Positions 49,703-59,095 of a DNA stretch of 64,000 bases are shown here, piece by piece; position 1 is the stretch's first letter, and the number at the start of each line of letters is the position of its first letter. The notes beneath the pieces are model-generated. The model worked only from the letters and a program-made list of their open reading frames with translations, had not been told where the DNA came from and did no database searches. This DNA is from Alcaligenaceae bacterium (GTDB lineage Bacteria; Pseudomonadota; Gammaproteobacteria; Burkholderiales; Burkholderiaceae_B). A program made the position numbers and the translations under genes. The stretch spans positions 124,001 to 188,000 of the forward strand of contig JACCEN010000015.1 of assembly GCA_013416435.1 (NCBI GenBank), read 5' to 3'.

Positions 49703-52132
49703 CTAAAACACCCACACCACATCCACCCGAACCCCGTGATCCTGCCGGCGTTCGGCATACTGCCCCGCATAGCCGAAGCCCAGCCGCAGATCACGCTTCA
49801 AGTCGCCCTCCACGCCCAGCTTCAGCGACCAGGCCTGGCGCGCAACGGCGTGGCCTTCGGAGGCGAACACGCGCTGGCGGGTGCTGTCCCGGAAATACTG
49901 CCGCGATCGCGCCTGCGTGTCCCCGCCGGCATGCCGCCAGGCCAGCTCGCCTTGCAGGCGCATGGCGCCTTCCGGCCCTTGCAGTGCGTAGGACGCCTTC
50001 ACGCCCACCGTTGAAAACAATACCGAGCGCTCATCCCGCAGCATCGTCAACGCAGCCGCGCCGCCACGCTCGTCGTAGCCGTTCAGCTTGTCGCGCACCC
50101 AGGCCAGCCGCGCGAAGGGCGTCAAGCCTTCCAGGGCCGAATGCCGCTGCAGCTTCGCCAGCCGCCGCAGCGGCGCCGCCAGTTCCGCAAAAAGCTGCAA
50201 GCTATGTCCCTGGCCCACGCCGGCCAGTGCATACTGCAGGCCACCCACGGACACCGAACGCGATGCCTTGACGCGGTTCCAGGTCTTGACGACGCCCACT
50301 GCCACATCGGTGACCGTCATTTTCTTCAGCAGGGCGATGCCCGCATGCACGCTGTCGATGCGGGCATGAGCCATTGCATGATGGCGGTGCCAGTCCGCGC
50401 GCTGCGTACCCAGGAAGGCCGTCGCGCGCCAGTTCGACGGCAGCGTTCGGGTCGATCCCAGCGCCATGCCGTGGATGTCGCGCCAATCGGCGGGCGTGCC
50501 GTGCGCGGCCCCGCGCCATCCATTTGAATGCCAGCCATGCACCCAGTGGCCATCGCCCTGATTCAAATGGCGCAGCGCCGCTTCGCGGATGAAACGGCTA
50601 TCTTCCAGCATGCCTGATCGCAACGAGGCATGCCAGCTGCCGGACAATTGCCGGAATGCTTCCCGGGCATCGGGCGCCGTCATGACGATGACTTCCTCGC
50701 GCAGTATGGTCTCCGGTTCGGTATCCACAGCAATGACCACAGGGTCATCCACAGGGATATCCACATCCGTCTCCGCGATTTCCGGGGGCGACACGGGTGT
50801 TACCGGTTCCACGGGCTTGACCGGTTCGACCGGCTTCACAGGCTTGACCGGCGCATCGTCGATCACGACGGCGACCTCGTCCTCCGTCTCAGTATCGCCC
50901 ACGTCGTCCATGCGGGTGTCGTTGCGGACCAGGGTCAGGACGGCGCGCGTATCGTCGTCGCTGTAGCTCAGCGACGGATCCAGGAAAGCCAAGTTGCTGC
51001 CCGCGGACCCGAAACGCGTGCCGTCGAACCCGCCCAGGGCATGCACAACGGTGTAATGGGTGCTGGGCTGCCAGTCGCCCTCGTCGGCCAGGGCCGAAAG
51101 CCGGCCATCCAGCAGGGCTTTGCCCATCACCATGATCTGGTCGGACCTTCCATCCGGCAGGGCCTTGATCGATACCTGCGCGCCGGGATGCAGATGCAGG
51201 TCCTCCGTTACCGCCAGGGTGCCGATGATGCCCGGCCGGCCGGATGCCGCCGGCACGCCCGGGGCCAGAGTGGCGCCGCCATGGACGGTGGTCGCGCCCA
51301 TCGAACCGCTGCCTTCCAGGCGGGCGCCGTTGCGCACCGCCACCGGGCCGTTGATCATCATCAGGTTGCGTAGCGCGCCGGCCTCGATCTCCATGCCCGC
51401 CGGCGCATGCGCCGAGCCCGCCAGGACCAGAGTGCCCGCGCCTTGTTTGACCAGGGGCAGAGGACCGACGATGGTCCCGGCCTGGGTAGCCACGCCTTGC
51501 GGCACATGCAGCAGCGCCGCCTGCGGCCCCGGATCGCCCGGGGGAAGGGCGGGATCCAGCTGTATGCTTTTGCTGAGCACCGTGCCGTCGGCATAGCTCA
51601 GCGTGGTGTTTTGATGCATCCACAAGGACGAGAAGCCACCGCCCAGCGCGCTGTGGCCCTGTATCTGCAGTTGTCCCGCCATCAGCCTGGTGTGTCCCAG
51701 GTAATCATTGTCGGCGGCAAGCGCCAGTGTGCCTGCGCCCGTCTTCACCAACCGGCCCTCGGACCCGTTCAGGCTGGATACGGCACCCGCCAGTTCCAGC
51801 CTGGCGCCATCCGCCACCTCGATGTGGGCATCGTGGTCTATGCTCACGCGCCGCGACGTGCTCAAGCTCGCGCCAATGCGCAAAGCGTCGCCTGAAAACA
51901 CAAGAGGCGCATCGGGTAAGCCCAATTGCGCCTCTTCGGTGATCCAGTGTTCTTTTGGGCCGGGGTCAGACCCTATAGGGTCTGACCCCATCACCGGGTC
52001 TGACCCCATAACCATCACCCCAGGCGGACCAGTATGCTGGCCCGCCAACGCCCTGTGGCAGAAAACGCTGAGCAGCAGGGCGGCAATAAGCGAAAACAAC
52101 AACGGGAACAACGATGTGCAACGTGTCAACAT
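49703..52132 (-). CDS. autotransporter (type V secretion) with short passenger
   Basis: 809-residue autotransporter. The signal peptide (LTRCTSLFPLLFSLIAALLL, cleavage near ALA) is followed by a beta-helical passenger with autotransporter-associated repeats (SLNGSEGRLVKTGAGTLALA, VKQGAGTLVLAGSAHA). A proline-rich linker of KPVEP repeats (about residues 430-460) leads to a C-terminal 12-strand beta-barrel domain ending in the aromatic VWVF. The passenger inserts through the barrel to the cell surface, and may act in adhesion. Residues 40-57 (VMGSDPVMGSDPIGSDPGP) come from palindromic repeats just after the signal peptide. Good RBS GGAGGAACC. It lies inside the split rhamnose locus. Confidence 0.9.
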   Translation of the reverse strand: MLTRCTSLFPLLFSLIAALLLSVFCHRALAGQHTGPPGVMVMGSDPVMGSDPIGSDPGPKEHWITEEAQLGLPDAPLVFSGDALRIGASLSTSRRVSIDHDAHIEVADGARLELAGAVSSLNGSEGRLVKTGAGTLALAADNDYLGHTRLMAGQLQIQGHSALGGGFSSLWMHQNTTLSYADGTVLSKSIQLDPALPPGDPGPQAALLHVPQGVATQAGTIVGPLPLVKQGAGTLVLAGSAHAPAGMEIEAGALRNLMMINGPVAVRNGARLEGSGSMGATTVHGGATLAPGVPAASGRPGIIGTLAVTEDLHLHPGAQVSIKALPDGRSDQIMVMGKALLDGRLSALADEGDWQPSTHYTVVHALGGFDGTRFGSAGSNLAFLDPSLSYSDDDTRAVLTLVRNDTRMDDVGDTETEDEVAVVIDDAPVKPVKPVEPVKPVEPVTPVSPPEIAETDVDIPVDDPVVIAVDTEPETILREEVIVMTAPDAREAFRQLSGSWHASLRSGMLEDSRFIREAALRHLNQGDGHWVHGWHSNGWRGAAHGTPADWRDIHGMALGSTRTLPSNWRATAFLGTQRADWHRHHAMAHARIDSVHAGIALLKKMTVTDVAVGVVKTWNRVKASRSVSVGGLQYALAGVGQGHSLQLFAELAAPLRRLAKLQRHSALEGLTPFARLAWVRDKLNGYDERGGAAALTMLRDERSVLFSTVGVKASYALQGPEGAMRLQGELAWRHAGGDTQARSRQYFRDSTRQRVFASEGHAVARQAWSLKLGVEGDLKRDLRLGFGYAGQYAERRQDHGVRVDVVWVF
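51962..52007. repeat. palindromic repeats inside autotransporter N-terminus
   Basis: One short unit (centre CTATAG) and a half copy, read in frame just after the signal peptide. The open frame is kept. Confidence 0.94.
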
Positions 52133-52309
52133 GGTTCCTCCGCAGGTGGATTATGTCACTCAGTATTTGTGACAAGCCGGAGTATCGTACATATTGACGA
52201 ATTTAGATACTATTTAGCAGTACTTCGTAGCGTTTTGTCGCATCGCTGCATGCCGGTCAAAACCAAGTCAAGTCCTAAGCCAAGGTCCCCGCCGGCAAGC
52301 CGTGCAATA

Positions 52310-52855
52310 TCAGGCAAAAACCTCGGCCTGCGCAAACGCCACGCCTTGCGCATCCTTGGCGGACAGCACCGGTTCGCCTTGCAGTTTCCAGTCTATCGCC
52401 AGGTCCGGGTCGTTCCAGGCAATGCAGCGCTCGTGCGCGGGCGCGTAGTAGTCGGTGGTCTTGTAAAGGAACTCGGCGTGCTCGCTGAGCACCACGAAGC
52501 CATGGCCAAAGCCCTCGGGCACCCATAGCTGGCGCTTGTTCTCGCCGCTTAGCAGGGCGCCCACCCATTTGCCGAACGTGGGCGAGCTCTTGCGCAGGTC
52601 CACCGCCACGTCGAAGACTTCGCCCTGGACCACGCGCACCAGCTTGCCCTGCGGCTGCTGGATCTGGTAATGCAGGCCGCGCAGCACATTGCGCGCGGAG
52701 CGCGAATGGTTGTCCTGCACGAACGGCACCTTGCGGCCCACCGCCGCGTCGAACTGCGCCTGGTTGAAGCTTTCATAAAAGAAGCCGCGGTCGTCGCCGA
52801 ACACCTTGGGCTCCAGCAGGACCACATCGGGAATATCGAGTCGTTGAACGTTCAT
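52310..52855 (-). CDS. rfbC: dTDP-4-dehydrorhamnose 3,5-epimerase
   Basis: RmlC of 181 residues. Cupin fold with active-site segment NHSRSARNVLRGLHYQ (His and Arg), GEVFDVAVDLRKSSPTFG and VPEGFGHGF. It epimerises C3 and C5 of dTDP-4-keto-6-deoxyglucose. AGGAAAA precedes the ATG. Downstream of rfbA on the same strand, separated by a 185-bp repeat array. Confidence 0.96.
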   Translation of the reverse strand: MNVQRLDIPDVVLLEPKVFGDDRGFFYESFNQAQFDAAVGRKVPFVQDNHSRSARNVLRGLHYQIQQPQGKLVRVVQGEVFDVAVDLRKSSPTFGKWVGALLSGENKRQLWVPEGFGHGFVVLSEHAEFLYKTTDYYAPAHERCIAWNDPDLAIDWKLQGEPVLSAKDAQGVAFAQAEVFA

Positions 52856-52866
52856 AGAGTTTTCCT

Positions 52867-53050
52867 GGGGTCAGACCCCGTATGGGGTCTGACCCCTTTT
52901 TTAGCTTGACCGGGGTCAGACCCGAACCGAGGGTCTGACCCCTCATCTTGACGGGGGTCAGACCCAAACATCGGGTCTGACCCCTTATCTTGGGGGGGGG
53001 TCGGACCCAAAAAACGGGTCCGACCCCTCAGCTTGATGGGGTCTGACCCC
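52867..53050. repeat. palindromic repeat array between rfbC and rfbA
   Basis: About five units, mixing TCAGACC types and one GTCGGACC/GGTCCGAC unit; several have lengthened non-palindromic centres (for example AACCGA). It lies inside the rfbDAC transcription unit and supplies part of the 3' end of rfbA. Confidence 0.95.
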
Positions 53051-53924
53051 TTTCCTTCAGCACGCGCAGCAGATACTGGCCATAGCCGTTCTTGGTGAGC
53101 GGCTGGGCCAGGCGTTCAAGTTGTGCGTCGTCTATCCATCGTCGGCGAAAGGCGATTTCTTCCGGACAGGCCACCTTCAGCCCCTGGCGGTTTTCCAGCG
53201 TCGCAATGAATTGTCCCGCCTCCAGCAGGGACTCATGCGTGCCGGTGTCCAGCCAGGCATAGCCGCGGCCCATGAGTTCGACGTTCAATTGGCCTTGCTC
53301 AAGATAGATGCGGTTCAGGTCGGTGATTTCCAGCTCGCCGCGCGGCGACGGTTTCAGGCTGCGCGCCATGTCGACCACCTGCTGGTCATAGAAGTACAGC
53401 CCCGTTACAGCATAGCTGGACTTGGGATTCGCGGGTTTCTCTTCCAGGGAAATGACTTTGCCGGTGGAGTCGAATTCCGCCACGCCATAGCGTTCGGGGT
53501 CGTGCACGTGATACGCGAACACCGACGCGCCTTCCGTGCGCTGCATGGCGCTGTCCAGCAGCTTGTGAAAATCGTGCCCGTAATAGATGTTGTCGCCCAG
53601 CACCAGGGCCGACAAGTCGTTGCCGACGAAGTCCGCGCCGATGATGAAGGCTTGCGCCAGGCCGTCCGGGCTGTCCTGCACCGCGTATTGCAGGTTGAGG
53701 CCCCACTGGCTGCCGTCGCCCAGCAACTGCTGGAAGCGCGGGGTGTCTTGCGGCGTGGAAATGATCAGGATGTCGCGGATGCCGGACAGCATCAGGGTGG
53801 ACAGCGGGTAGTAGATCATGGGCTTGTCGTACACCGGCAGCAGTTGCTTGCTGATGGAAAGCGTCGCCGGGTGCAGCCTTGTGCCGGATCCACCGGCCAG
53901 AATAATGCCTTTGCGTTGTGTCAT
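53028..53924 (-). CDS. rfbA: glucose-1-phosphate thymidylyltransferase
   Basis: RmlA of 298 residues: nucleotide-binding [11 protein letters not shown] (12-22), [27 protein letters not shown] and [13 protein letters not shown]. It makes dTDP-glucose from glucose 1-phosphate and dTTP. It overlaps rfbD by 4 bp, so the genes are coupled. The last residues, RGQTPSS, and the stop lie in repeat DNA, replacing the usual family end. Confidence 0.96.
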   Translation of the reverse strand: MTQRKGIILAGGSGTRLHPATLSISKQLLPVYDKPMIYYPLSTLMLSGIRDILIISTPQDTPRFQQLLGDGSQWGLNLQYAVQDSPDGLAQAFIIGADFVGNDLSALVLGDNIYYGHDFHKLLDSAMQRTEGASVFAYHVHDPERYGVAEFDSTGKVISLEEKPANPKSSYAVTGLYFYDQQVVDMARSLKPSPRGELEITDLNRIYLEQGQLNVELMGRGYAWLDTGTHESLLEAGQFIATLENRQGLKVACPEEIAFRRRWIDDAQLERLAQPLTKNGYGQYLLRVLKERGQTPSS

Positions 53925-54820
53925 GATTGATCCAGGATTTCCGTTAAAAGGCGGGCCACGCCCACCCGCCAGTCGGGCAGGTGCAAGCAGAATGCCTCTT
54001 GCAGCTTGCGCGTGTCCAACCGTGAATTCAATGGCCGCTGGGCGGCGGTCGGGAAGCCGCTGCTGTCCACCGGCAAAATGGCCCCGGGCGCCGTCTTGAC
54101 GTCCACGCCCGCCGCGCGGGCATGGTCCAGCACGAAGGAAGCGTAGCCATGCCAGGAAGTCTCACCGCCGGCTGCCAGGTGATACAGCCCGGCCAGCGCC
54201 GGGTCTTGAAGCGCGGCGCGCAGGGCGTGCGCGGTTACGTCGGCAAGCAGGTCGGCCCCGGTGGGCGCGCCGATCTGGTCGTCGATGACCGTAAGCGTGT
54301 CGCGCTCCTGGCCCAGGCGCAGCATGGTCTTGGCGAAATTGCCGCCCCTTGCCGCATACACCCAGCTGGTGCGGAAGATAAGGTGCTTGCAGCCCGAGTC
54401 CTGGATGGCCGCTTCGCCCTCGAGCTTGGTCTGGCCGTACACGTTGATGGGCGCGACCGGGCAGCTTTCCCGCCAGGGCGTGTCGCCGCTGCCGTTGAAG
54501 ACGTAGTCGGTCGAATAATGCACCAGCCAGGCGCCGCGCGCGCGGGCCAACCGGGCCAGCAGGGCCGGCACGTGCGCATTGACGCTGCGCGCCACCTCGG
54601 GCTCGGCCTCGGCCTTGTCCACAGCGGTATAGGCGGCGGCATTGACGATGACGTCGGGCGCGATGCGCTCGACGGTATCGGCAATGTCGTCGGGCCGCAG
54701 GAAGTCGCCGCACAGCTCTGTGCTGTTACGGCAAAGCGCCACCAGTTCGCCCAAGGGCGCCAGGCTGCGCTGCAGTTCCCAGCCCAGTTGCCCGTTCTTG
54801 CCGAATAACAATATTTTCAT
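53921..54820 (-). CDS. rfbD: dTDP-4-dehydrorhamnose reductase
   Basis: RmlD of 299 residues: [11 protein letters not shown] near the N-terminus, [14 protein letters not shown], and active-site YGQTKLEGE. It reduces dTDP-4-keto-rhamnose to dTDP-L-rhamnose with NAD(P)H. ATG 54820 is chosen because the family begins [11 protein letters not shown]; the longer frame overlaps the promoter of the divergent glycosyltransferase. First gene of rfbD-rfbA-rfbC. Confidence 0.95.
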   Translation of the reverse strand: MKILLFGKNGQLGWELQRSLAPLGELVALCRNSTELCGDFLRPDDIADTVERIAPDVIVNAAAYTAVDKAEAEPEVARSVNAHVPALLARLARARGAWLVHYSTDYVFNGSGDTPWRESCPVAPINVYGQTKLEGEAAIQDSGCKHLIFRTSWVYAARGGNFAKTMLRLGQERDTLTVIDDQIGAPTGADLLADVTAHALRAALQDPALAGLYHLAAGGETSWHGYASFVLDHARAAGVDVKTAPGAILPVDSSGFPTAAQRPLNSRLDTRKLQEAFCLHLPDWRVGVARLLTEILDQS

Positions 54821-54892
54821 ACCGTGGCCTGTTTCGCCGCAATGGAAGGCCAATATTGTAACATTGGCATATCTGGTCTCTTTGAGTCTCTT

Positions 54893-55822
54893 ATGACGCA
54901 TGATACGCCGCGGGTCGCGGCGCTGGTGGTCGGCTATATGCCGGACATGCCGGTCCTTGACGCCTTGCTTGCAAGCTTGCTGGAGCAGGCGGATATGGTC
55001 ATTTTCGTCGACAACGGCGGAGCGGCGGGCATCCTGGGCCAGGACGCCGGATCAAGGGCGCGCATCCAGTACATTGACATGGGCGGCAACGCCGGGCTGG
55101 GCGCGGCCCTGAATGCGGGCATCCGTCTTGCGGTCGGCAAAGGCTGCACCCACGTCGCGACCTTCGACCAGGACAGCGCGCCGCCGGCGAGACTCATTCC
55201 CGGCCTGCTGCAAGCGCACGCATCGCTCCGGGGCCAGGGCGTGGCTTGCGCGGCAATCGGCCCGCGCTTTTATGACAGGCGCGAAGGCAGCATCAAGAAG
55301 TTCCCCATGTACCGCGAGCAAGACGGCGCCATCCAGGTCATTGCCGCGCCTGACACGGTGGCCGTACCCTGTACGGTGCAGGAGGTGGACGTCTTGATCA
55401 CCTCCGGCATGCTGGTGAACGTGCAGGCTTGGCAAGCGGGCATTCACTACAACGAAGGCCTGTTCGTGGACTACACCGACACCGATTGGTGCTTCCGGGC
55501 GCGTGCGGCGGGCTACCGGCTGTTTGTGTGCCTGGACCAGGAAATGGGCCACGCCATGTCGGACGCGCCGCCCGTGCGCGTGCTGGGCGTCAATCTGCTT
55601 TGCTATGCCCCCCTGCGCCGCTATTATTATTTTCGCAATACGGTCTACTTCATCCGCCAGCCCTATGTGTCGCGGGCCTGGCGCAAACGCCTGGCGGCCG
55701 GCTTGCCGGTGCGTTTCCTCAGCAATATTTTCATCGACAAGCACAAGCTGGCCGGCCTGAAAATGATGCTGTTGGGCCTATGGCACGGCCTGCGCAATCG
55801 GCTGGGCGCTTATCGTTCCTGA
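54893..55822 (+). CDS. family 2 glycosyltransferase, probable rhamnosyltransferase
   Basis: GT-A fold glycosyltransferase of 309 residues: RVAALVVGYMPD start, VIFVDNGG, TFDQDSAPPARLIPG holding the metal-binding DQD, and VDYTDTDWCFRARAAGY near the acceptor site. This arrangement is that of RfbF/RfbN-like rhamnosyltransferases. It is divergent from rfbD (72 bp). ATG 54893 is used because the family begins at this region; the longer frame adds 23 residues of leader. Confidence 0.88.
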   Translation: MTHDTPRVAALVVGYMPDMPVLDALLASLLEQADMVIFVDNGGAAGILGQDAGSRARIQYIDMGGNAGLGAALNAGIRLAVGKGCTHVATFDQDSAPPARLIPGLLQAHASLRGQGVACAAIGPRFYDRREGSIKKFPMYREQDGAIQVIAAPDTVAVPCTVQEVDVLITSGMLVNVQAWQAGIHYNEGLFVDYTDTDWCFRARAAGYRLFVCLDQEMGHAMSDAPPVRVLGVNLLCYAPLRRYYYFRNTVYFIRQPYVSRAWRKRLAAGLPVRFLSNIFIDKHKLAGLKMMLLGLWHGLRNRLGAYRS

Positions 55823-55849
55823 TCCTCGGCGCAGGATACAATTCCAGCC

Positions 55850-57232
55850 ATGAAGCCGCAAATACATTACGTACCGACCCTCGCGGAGCGCTATCCCGTA
55901 GCGTTCCTGGCGGGCGTGATGGATTTTTTCCTGATTGTCCTGGGCAGCTACTGTGCGCACTACCTGCGCTTCGGCTACTGGAACATGTTCGAGCATTATT
56001 TCGCCGCCACGCTGGTCATCGCGGGCGTCGTCGTCATGTGCCAGTTGCTGCTCGGCACCTATCTGTCCTGGCGGGGCCGGCACCTTATGCAGCAGCTAAG
56101 CCGCATGTACACCGGCTGGCTGCTGGCGCTGGCCGTCATCGCCAGCGTTGCGGTATTGCTGAAGGTGGCAGAAGACTACTCCCGTCTCTGGTTGGGCGCA
56201 TCGCTGGTGATCGCGCTCGCGCTGGTCACGGGCTTCCGCATCTCGGTCTACCTGTTCCTGCGCAACCTGCGCGCCAAGGGCAAGAACCTGAAACGGGTGC
56301 TGGTCATCGACTCCGGTGATGCGGCATGCATGCTGCGCGAGCGCGAGGCCGAATTGCCCGAGCAAGGATACGACGTGGTCAAGTTCCTGCGGCTGGGCAG
56401 GGGGACGGAGTGGGAACAGCAGCTGATTGCCGAAGTGACGTCCTGCGGCGCACACGAATTATGGCTATGCCTGCCCTTGAACGAGGGCGAAGCCATCAAG
56501 AACGTGATGCACGCCCTGCGCCACCAGACCGTGGACATCCGCTACCTGCCTGATCTGGGCGACCTGCCGCTGCTGAATCATCGCGTCAGCACGATCGCCG
56601 GCCTGTATACCCTGGACATCAGCCGCAGCCCCATGGCGGGGCCGTCCCAATTGGTCAAGCGGCTGGAAGACCTGGTCCTGGGCAGCATCATTGCCGTGCT
56701 CATGCTGCCGGTCTGTCTGTTCATCGCCATTGCGATCAAGCTTACTTCGCGCGGGCCGGTCATCTTCAAGCAATATCGCATGGGCATCAATGGCCGGCGC
56801 TTCAAGGTCTATAAATTCCGCTCCATGGAGGTCCATGAAGAGTCCACTGGCCAAGTCACCCAGGCTCATTACGGCGATCCGCGCATCACTCGGCTGGGGG
56901 CTTTCCTGCGGCGCACCAGCCTGGACGAACTGCCCCAATTCTTCAACGTGCTGCAGGGGCGCATGTCCATCGTGGGGCCGCGCCCGCATGCGCTGGCCCA
57001 CAATGAATACTACAAGGACATGGTCGAGTCCTATATGCAGCGCCACAAGGTCAAGCCGGGCATCACAGGCTGGGCTCAGGTCAATGGCTACCGGGGCGAA
57101 ACCGATACCCTGGAAAAAATGGTGCGGCGGGTGGAGCACGACCTTTGGTATATCGACAACTGGTCGCTGGGCCTGGATCTGAAAATCATTGCCATGACGG
57201 TGTACAGGGGCTTCATCAATGGTCAGCCCTGA
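55850..57232 (+). CDS. undecaprenyl-phosphate sugar phosphotransferase (WcaJ/WbaP family)
   Basis: Polyprenyl glycosylphosphotransferase of 460 residues that starts repeat-unit synthesis by loading a sugar 1-phosphate on undecaprenyl phosphate. Four N-terminal helices (about 15-140) are followed by a cytoplasmic Rossmann-like domain (about 145-260), a re-entrant helix (LVLGSIIAVLMLPVCLFIAI) and the catalytic domain with KVYKFRSM, RRTSLDELPQ, GRMSIVGPRPH and KPGITGWAQVNGYRG. It is flanked by two family 2 glycosyltransferases, giving a three-gene unit for an oligosaccharide. Confidence 0.94.
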   Translation: MKPQIHYVPTLAERYPVAFLAGVMDFFLIVLGSYCAHYLRFGYWNMFEHYFAATLVIAGVVVMCQLLLGTYLSWRGRHLMQQLSRMYTGWLLALAVIASVAVLLKVAEDYSRLWLGASLVIALALVTGFRISVYLFLRNLRAKGKNLKRVLVIDSGDAACMLREREAELPEQGYDVVKFLRLGRGTEWEQQLIAEVTSCGAHELWLCLPLNEGEAIKNVMHALRHQTVDIRYLPDLGDLPLLNHRVSTIAGLYTLDISRSPMAGPSQLVKRLEDLVLGSIIAVLMLPVCLFIAIAIKLTSRGPVIFKQYRMGINGRRFKVYKFRSMEVHEESTGQVTQAHYGDPRITRLGAFLRRTSLDELPQFFNVLQGRMSIVGPRPHALAHNEYYKDMVESYMQRHKVKPGITGWAQVNGYRGETDTLEKMVRRVEHDLWYIDNWSLGLDLKIIAMTVYRGFINGQP

Positions 57233-58172
57233 GCCCGCTTTCGAAGCGGGCAAGCGGGTCAAGCTCATCGTGCCCACCTATAACGGCGGCGGCATCTGGA
57301 AAGCATGCGCCAGTGCCATCGCCGATGCGGCGGCGGCCAGCCGGCACCATGTCGAGGTGCTGGCCGTGGATTCCACCTCCTCGGACGACACCGCGGTGGT
57401 GGCCGCGGGTCACGGGTTTTCCGTGCTGCGGGTCGACACGCGCGCCTTCGATCATGGCGGCACGCGCAATCTGGCGGCAATGACCGGGCCGGCGCCGGAC
57501 ATCGTCGTCTTCCTGACCCAGGACGCTGTATTGGATTCCCCTCAGGCGCTGGACGCCTTGCTGCGGGCCTTTGACGACGGCACGGTGGCGGTCGCCTATG
57601 GGCGGCAGCTTCCCCACCGGGATGCCAATCCCCTGGCTGCGCACGCCCGCCTGTTCAATTACCCAGCGCGGTCCCACGCGGCCACGGCGGCGGACCGTGC
57701 CACGCTGGGCATCAAGACGGTGTTCGCATCCAATTCCTTCGCCGCCTATCGCCATACCGTCTTCCGTGAATTGGGCGGTTTCCCGGAAAAAGGCATTCTC
57801 AGCGAAGACATGTACTTCGCGGCGCGCGCCGCCCTGGCTGGCCACACGATCGCCTACGTCGCTGACGCGGCGGTCCGCCATTCCCACAACTACAGCCCGA
57901 TCGATGAATTCCGCCGCTATTTCGACATCGGCGTCTTCCATCATGACGAGGCCTGGATCAGCCAGGCCTTCGGCGGCGCGGGCGGGGAGGGAAAGCGCTA
58001 CATCCTGTCGGAATTTCGCTACCTGGCCCGCCATGCGCCGCTATGGATACCTCGCGCCTGCCTGCACAACGCCCTGAAGATCACCGGCTACAAGCTGGGC
58101 AAGCACTACTCCTGCCTGCCGCCCGCGTGGCGCAGGCGATTCAGCATGCACAAGCGCTATTGGGAGCCGTAG
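57219..58172 (+). CDS. family 2 glycosyltransferase, probable rhamnosyltransferase, with altered C-terminus
   Basis: Glycosyltransferase of 317 residues: KLIVPTYNGGGIWKAC, DSTSSDDTA, RAFDHGGTRNLA and VFLTQDAVLDS (metal-binding region), SEDMYFAARAALAG. Its start overlaps the sugar phosphotransferase gene by 14 bp. The end reads RRRFSMHKRYWEP and stop. A second copy of these bases, 965 bp downstream, continues as RYWDSPAPVAAESGLPE, which looks like the original tail. The toxin-antitoxin module appears to have entered the 3' end of this gene, leaving a replacement stop. Confidence 0.9.
   Translation: MVSPEPAFEAGKRVKLIVPTYNGGGIWKACASAIADAAAASRHHVEVLAVDSTSSDDTAVVAAGHGFSVLRVDTRAFDHGGTRNLAAMTGPAPDIVVFLTQDAVLDSPQALDALLRAFDDGTVAVAYGRQLPHRDANPLAAHARLFNYPARSHAATAADRATLGIKTVFASNSFAAYRHTVFRELGGFPEKGILSEDMYFAARAALAGHTIAYVADAAVRHSHNYSPIDEFRRYFDIGVFHHDEAWISQAFGGAGGEGKRYILSEFRYLARHAPLWIPRACLHNALKITGYKLGKHYSCLPPAWRRRFSMHKRYWEP
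58131..58169. repeat. imperfect direct repeat, copy 1 (glycosyltransferase 3' end)
   Basis: About 38 bp, nearly identical to 59096-59134 (TTCAGCATGCACAAGCGCTA shared). The two copies flank the Xre/RES module. Confidence 0.85.
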
Positions 58173-58240
58173 CATAGGGTCGAGTTGACGTCCTCTCCTG
58201 CCTCTCGCTAGGCGTGCTCGCCTCATCGTCAGTGGATTGA

Positions 58241-58278
58241 TTGTTTTTAGAGCAATCTGGATGCATAATTGGTGCATA
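58241..58278 (+). promoter_or_regulatory. predicted promoter and operator of the Xre/RES module
   Basis: -35 TTGTTT (58241-58246), 17-bp spacer, -10 CATAAT (58264-58269). Two direct TGCATA boxes (58262-58267, 58273-58278), 11 bp apart, overlap and follow the -10, suiting autorepression by the antitoxin. Confidence 0.6.
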
Positions 58279-58299
58279 TTTAATGCGATGGAGATAATC

Positions 58300-58671
58300 A
58301 TGACTTTTGCCGCCTCACCACCATTTATTGAGCGATTCCGAGAACCCGATACGCCGTTCTTGTCCCCGGCTCGAGTGGGGGAGTTCTTTGGCTTTCGCGT
58401 CCAGGAATTGGCCGAGCGAGCACGTGTGCATCGCAATACGCCCACGGCGCGTCCCCATACCCCTCAGCTCCAGAAGTACCTGCAAGACATGCTTCGAGTA
58501 CTGACGGTAGCCACTGAGATGACTGGCGACCCTGATCAGGCAGCTTTTCTGTTGCGCAATGAACCCTTGAAAGCGTTCGGTTATAAGACGGCGGACACGC
58601 TGATCCAAGAGGGCCGAGCCGATGCGGTGATTGTGTATCTAGAGTCTCTGGCAGGCGGAGCTGCCGGATGA
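58300..58671 (+). CDS. Xre/MbcA/ParS-type antitoxin of a RES toxin
   Basis: Antitoxin of 123 residues. It carries an N-terminal helical DNA-binding part (VGEFFGFRVQELAERARVH) and a C-terminal MbcA/ParS/Xre toxin-binding domain (from about residue 60: LRVLTVATEMTGDPDQAAFL, then NEPLKAFGYKTADTLIQEGR). ATG 58300 follows GGAG. Its stop overlaps the toxin start (ATGA), the usual layout of this type II system. The gene itself appears intact although its toxin is not. Confidence 0.88.
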   Translation: MTFAASPPFIERFREPDTPFLSPARVGEFFGFRVQELAERARVHRNTPTARPHTPQLQKYLQDMLRVLTVATEMTGDPDQAAFLLRNEPLKAFGYKTADTLIQEGRADAVIVYLESLAGGAAG

Positions 58672-59067
58672 TTGAGCGTACTATCGGTCTGGAAGAGGAT
58701 GCTACCTTCTATAGGGTTATCGCCCCGCCCTGGAACGATTTGTACATTCTTTGTTCGTCAGTTACGGGTCGCAGACTTGAGTGGTGGCTTTGACCCAGCA
58801 CGCTGGCCTGCACTGTGGGCGGATTACGCCGTGGACTGGCGGGAGGAATGGTTCGGGCATGGGATCGAACCACCCACGTGGTACATGGCCGATGACACCA
58901 TCTTGGCAGGCTTGGACGGTATTTCGTTTCCATCACAATCTTATCCGGGTGGCACGAACCTGGTGATTTACGGCAGTTCTACGCGGTCGCATAACCAACT
59001 GCGCGTCTACGATCCAGACAACACGTTGTCTACGCTTCGCGGCTTGAGTAAGCCATCCCTGCCGTAA
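58668..59067 (+). pseudogene. RES-domain toxin, inactivated by internal deletion and frameshift
   Basis: The ATG overlaps the antitoxin stop and the frame reads MIERTIGLEEDATFYRVIAP, a normal RES start, but stops after 42 residues. The rest of a RES domain continues in another frame: RVADLSGGFDPARWPALWAD, then EPPTWYMADDTILAGLDGI and SYPGGTNLVIYGSS. About 40 codons between YRVIAPPW and PGTICTFFVRQL are missing, including the region that normally carries the GGRWN-type motif of the NAD-degrading active site. The toxin is therefore dead. Confidence 0.82.
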
Positions 59068-59095
59068 ATGACAGGGCTTTCCGCACTGCAGCCCG

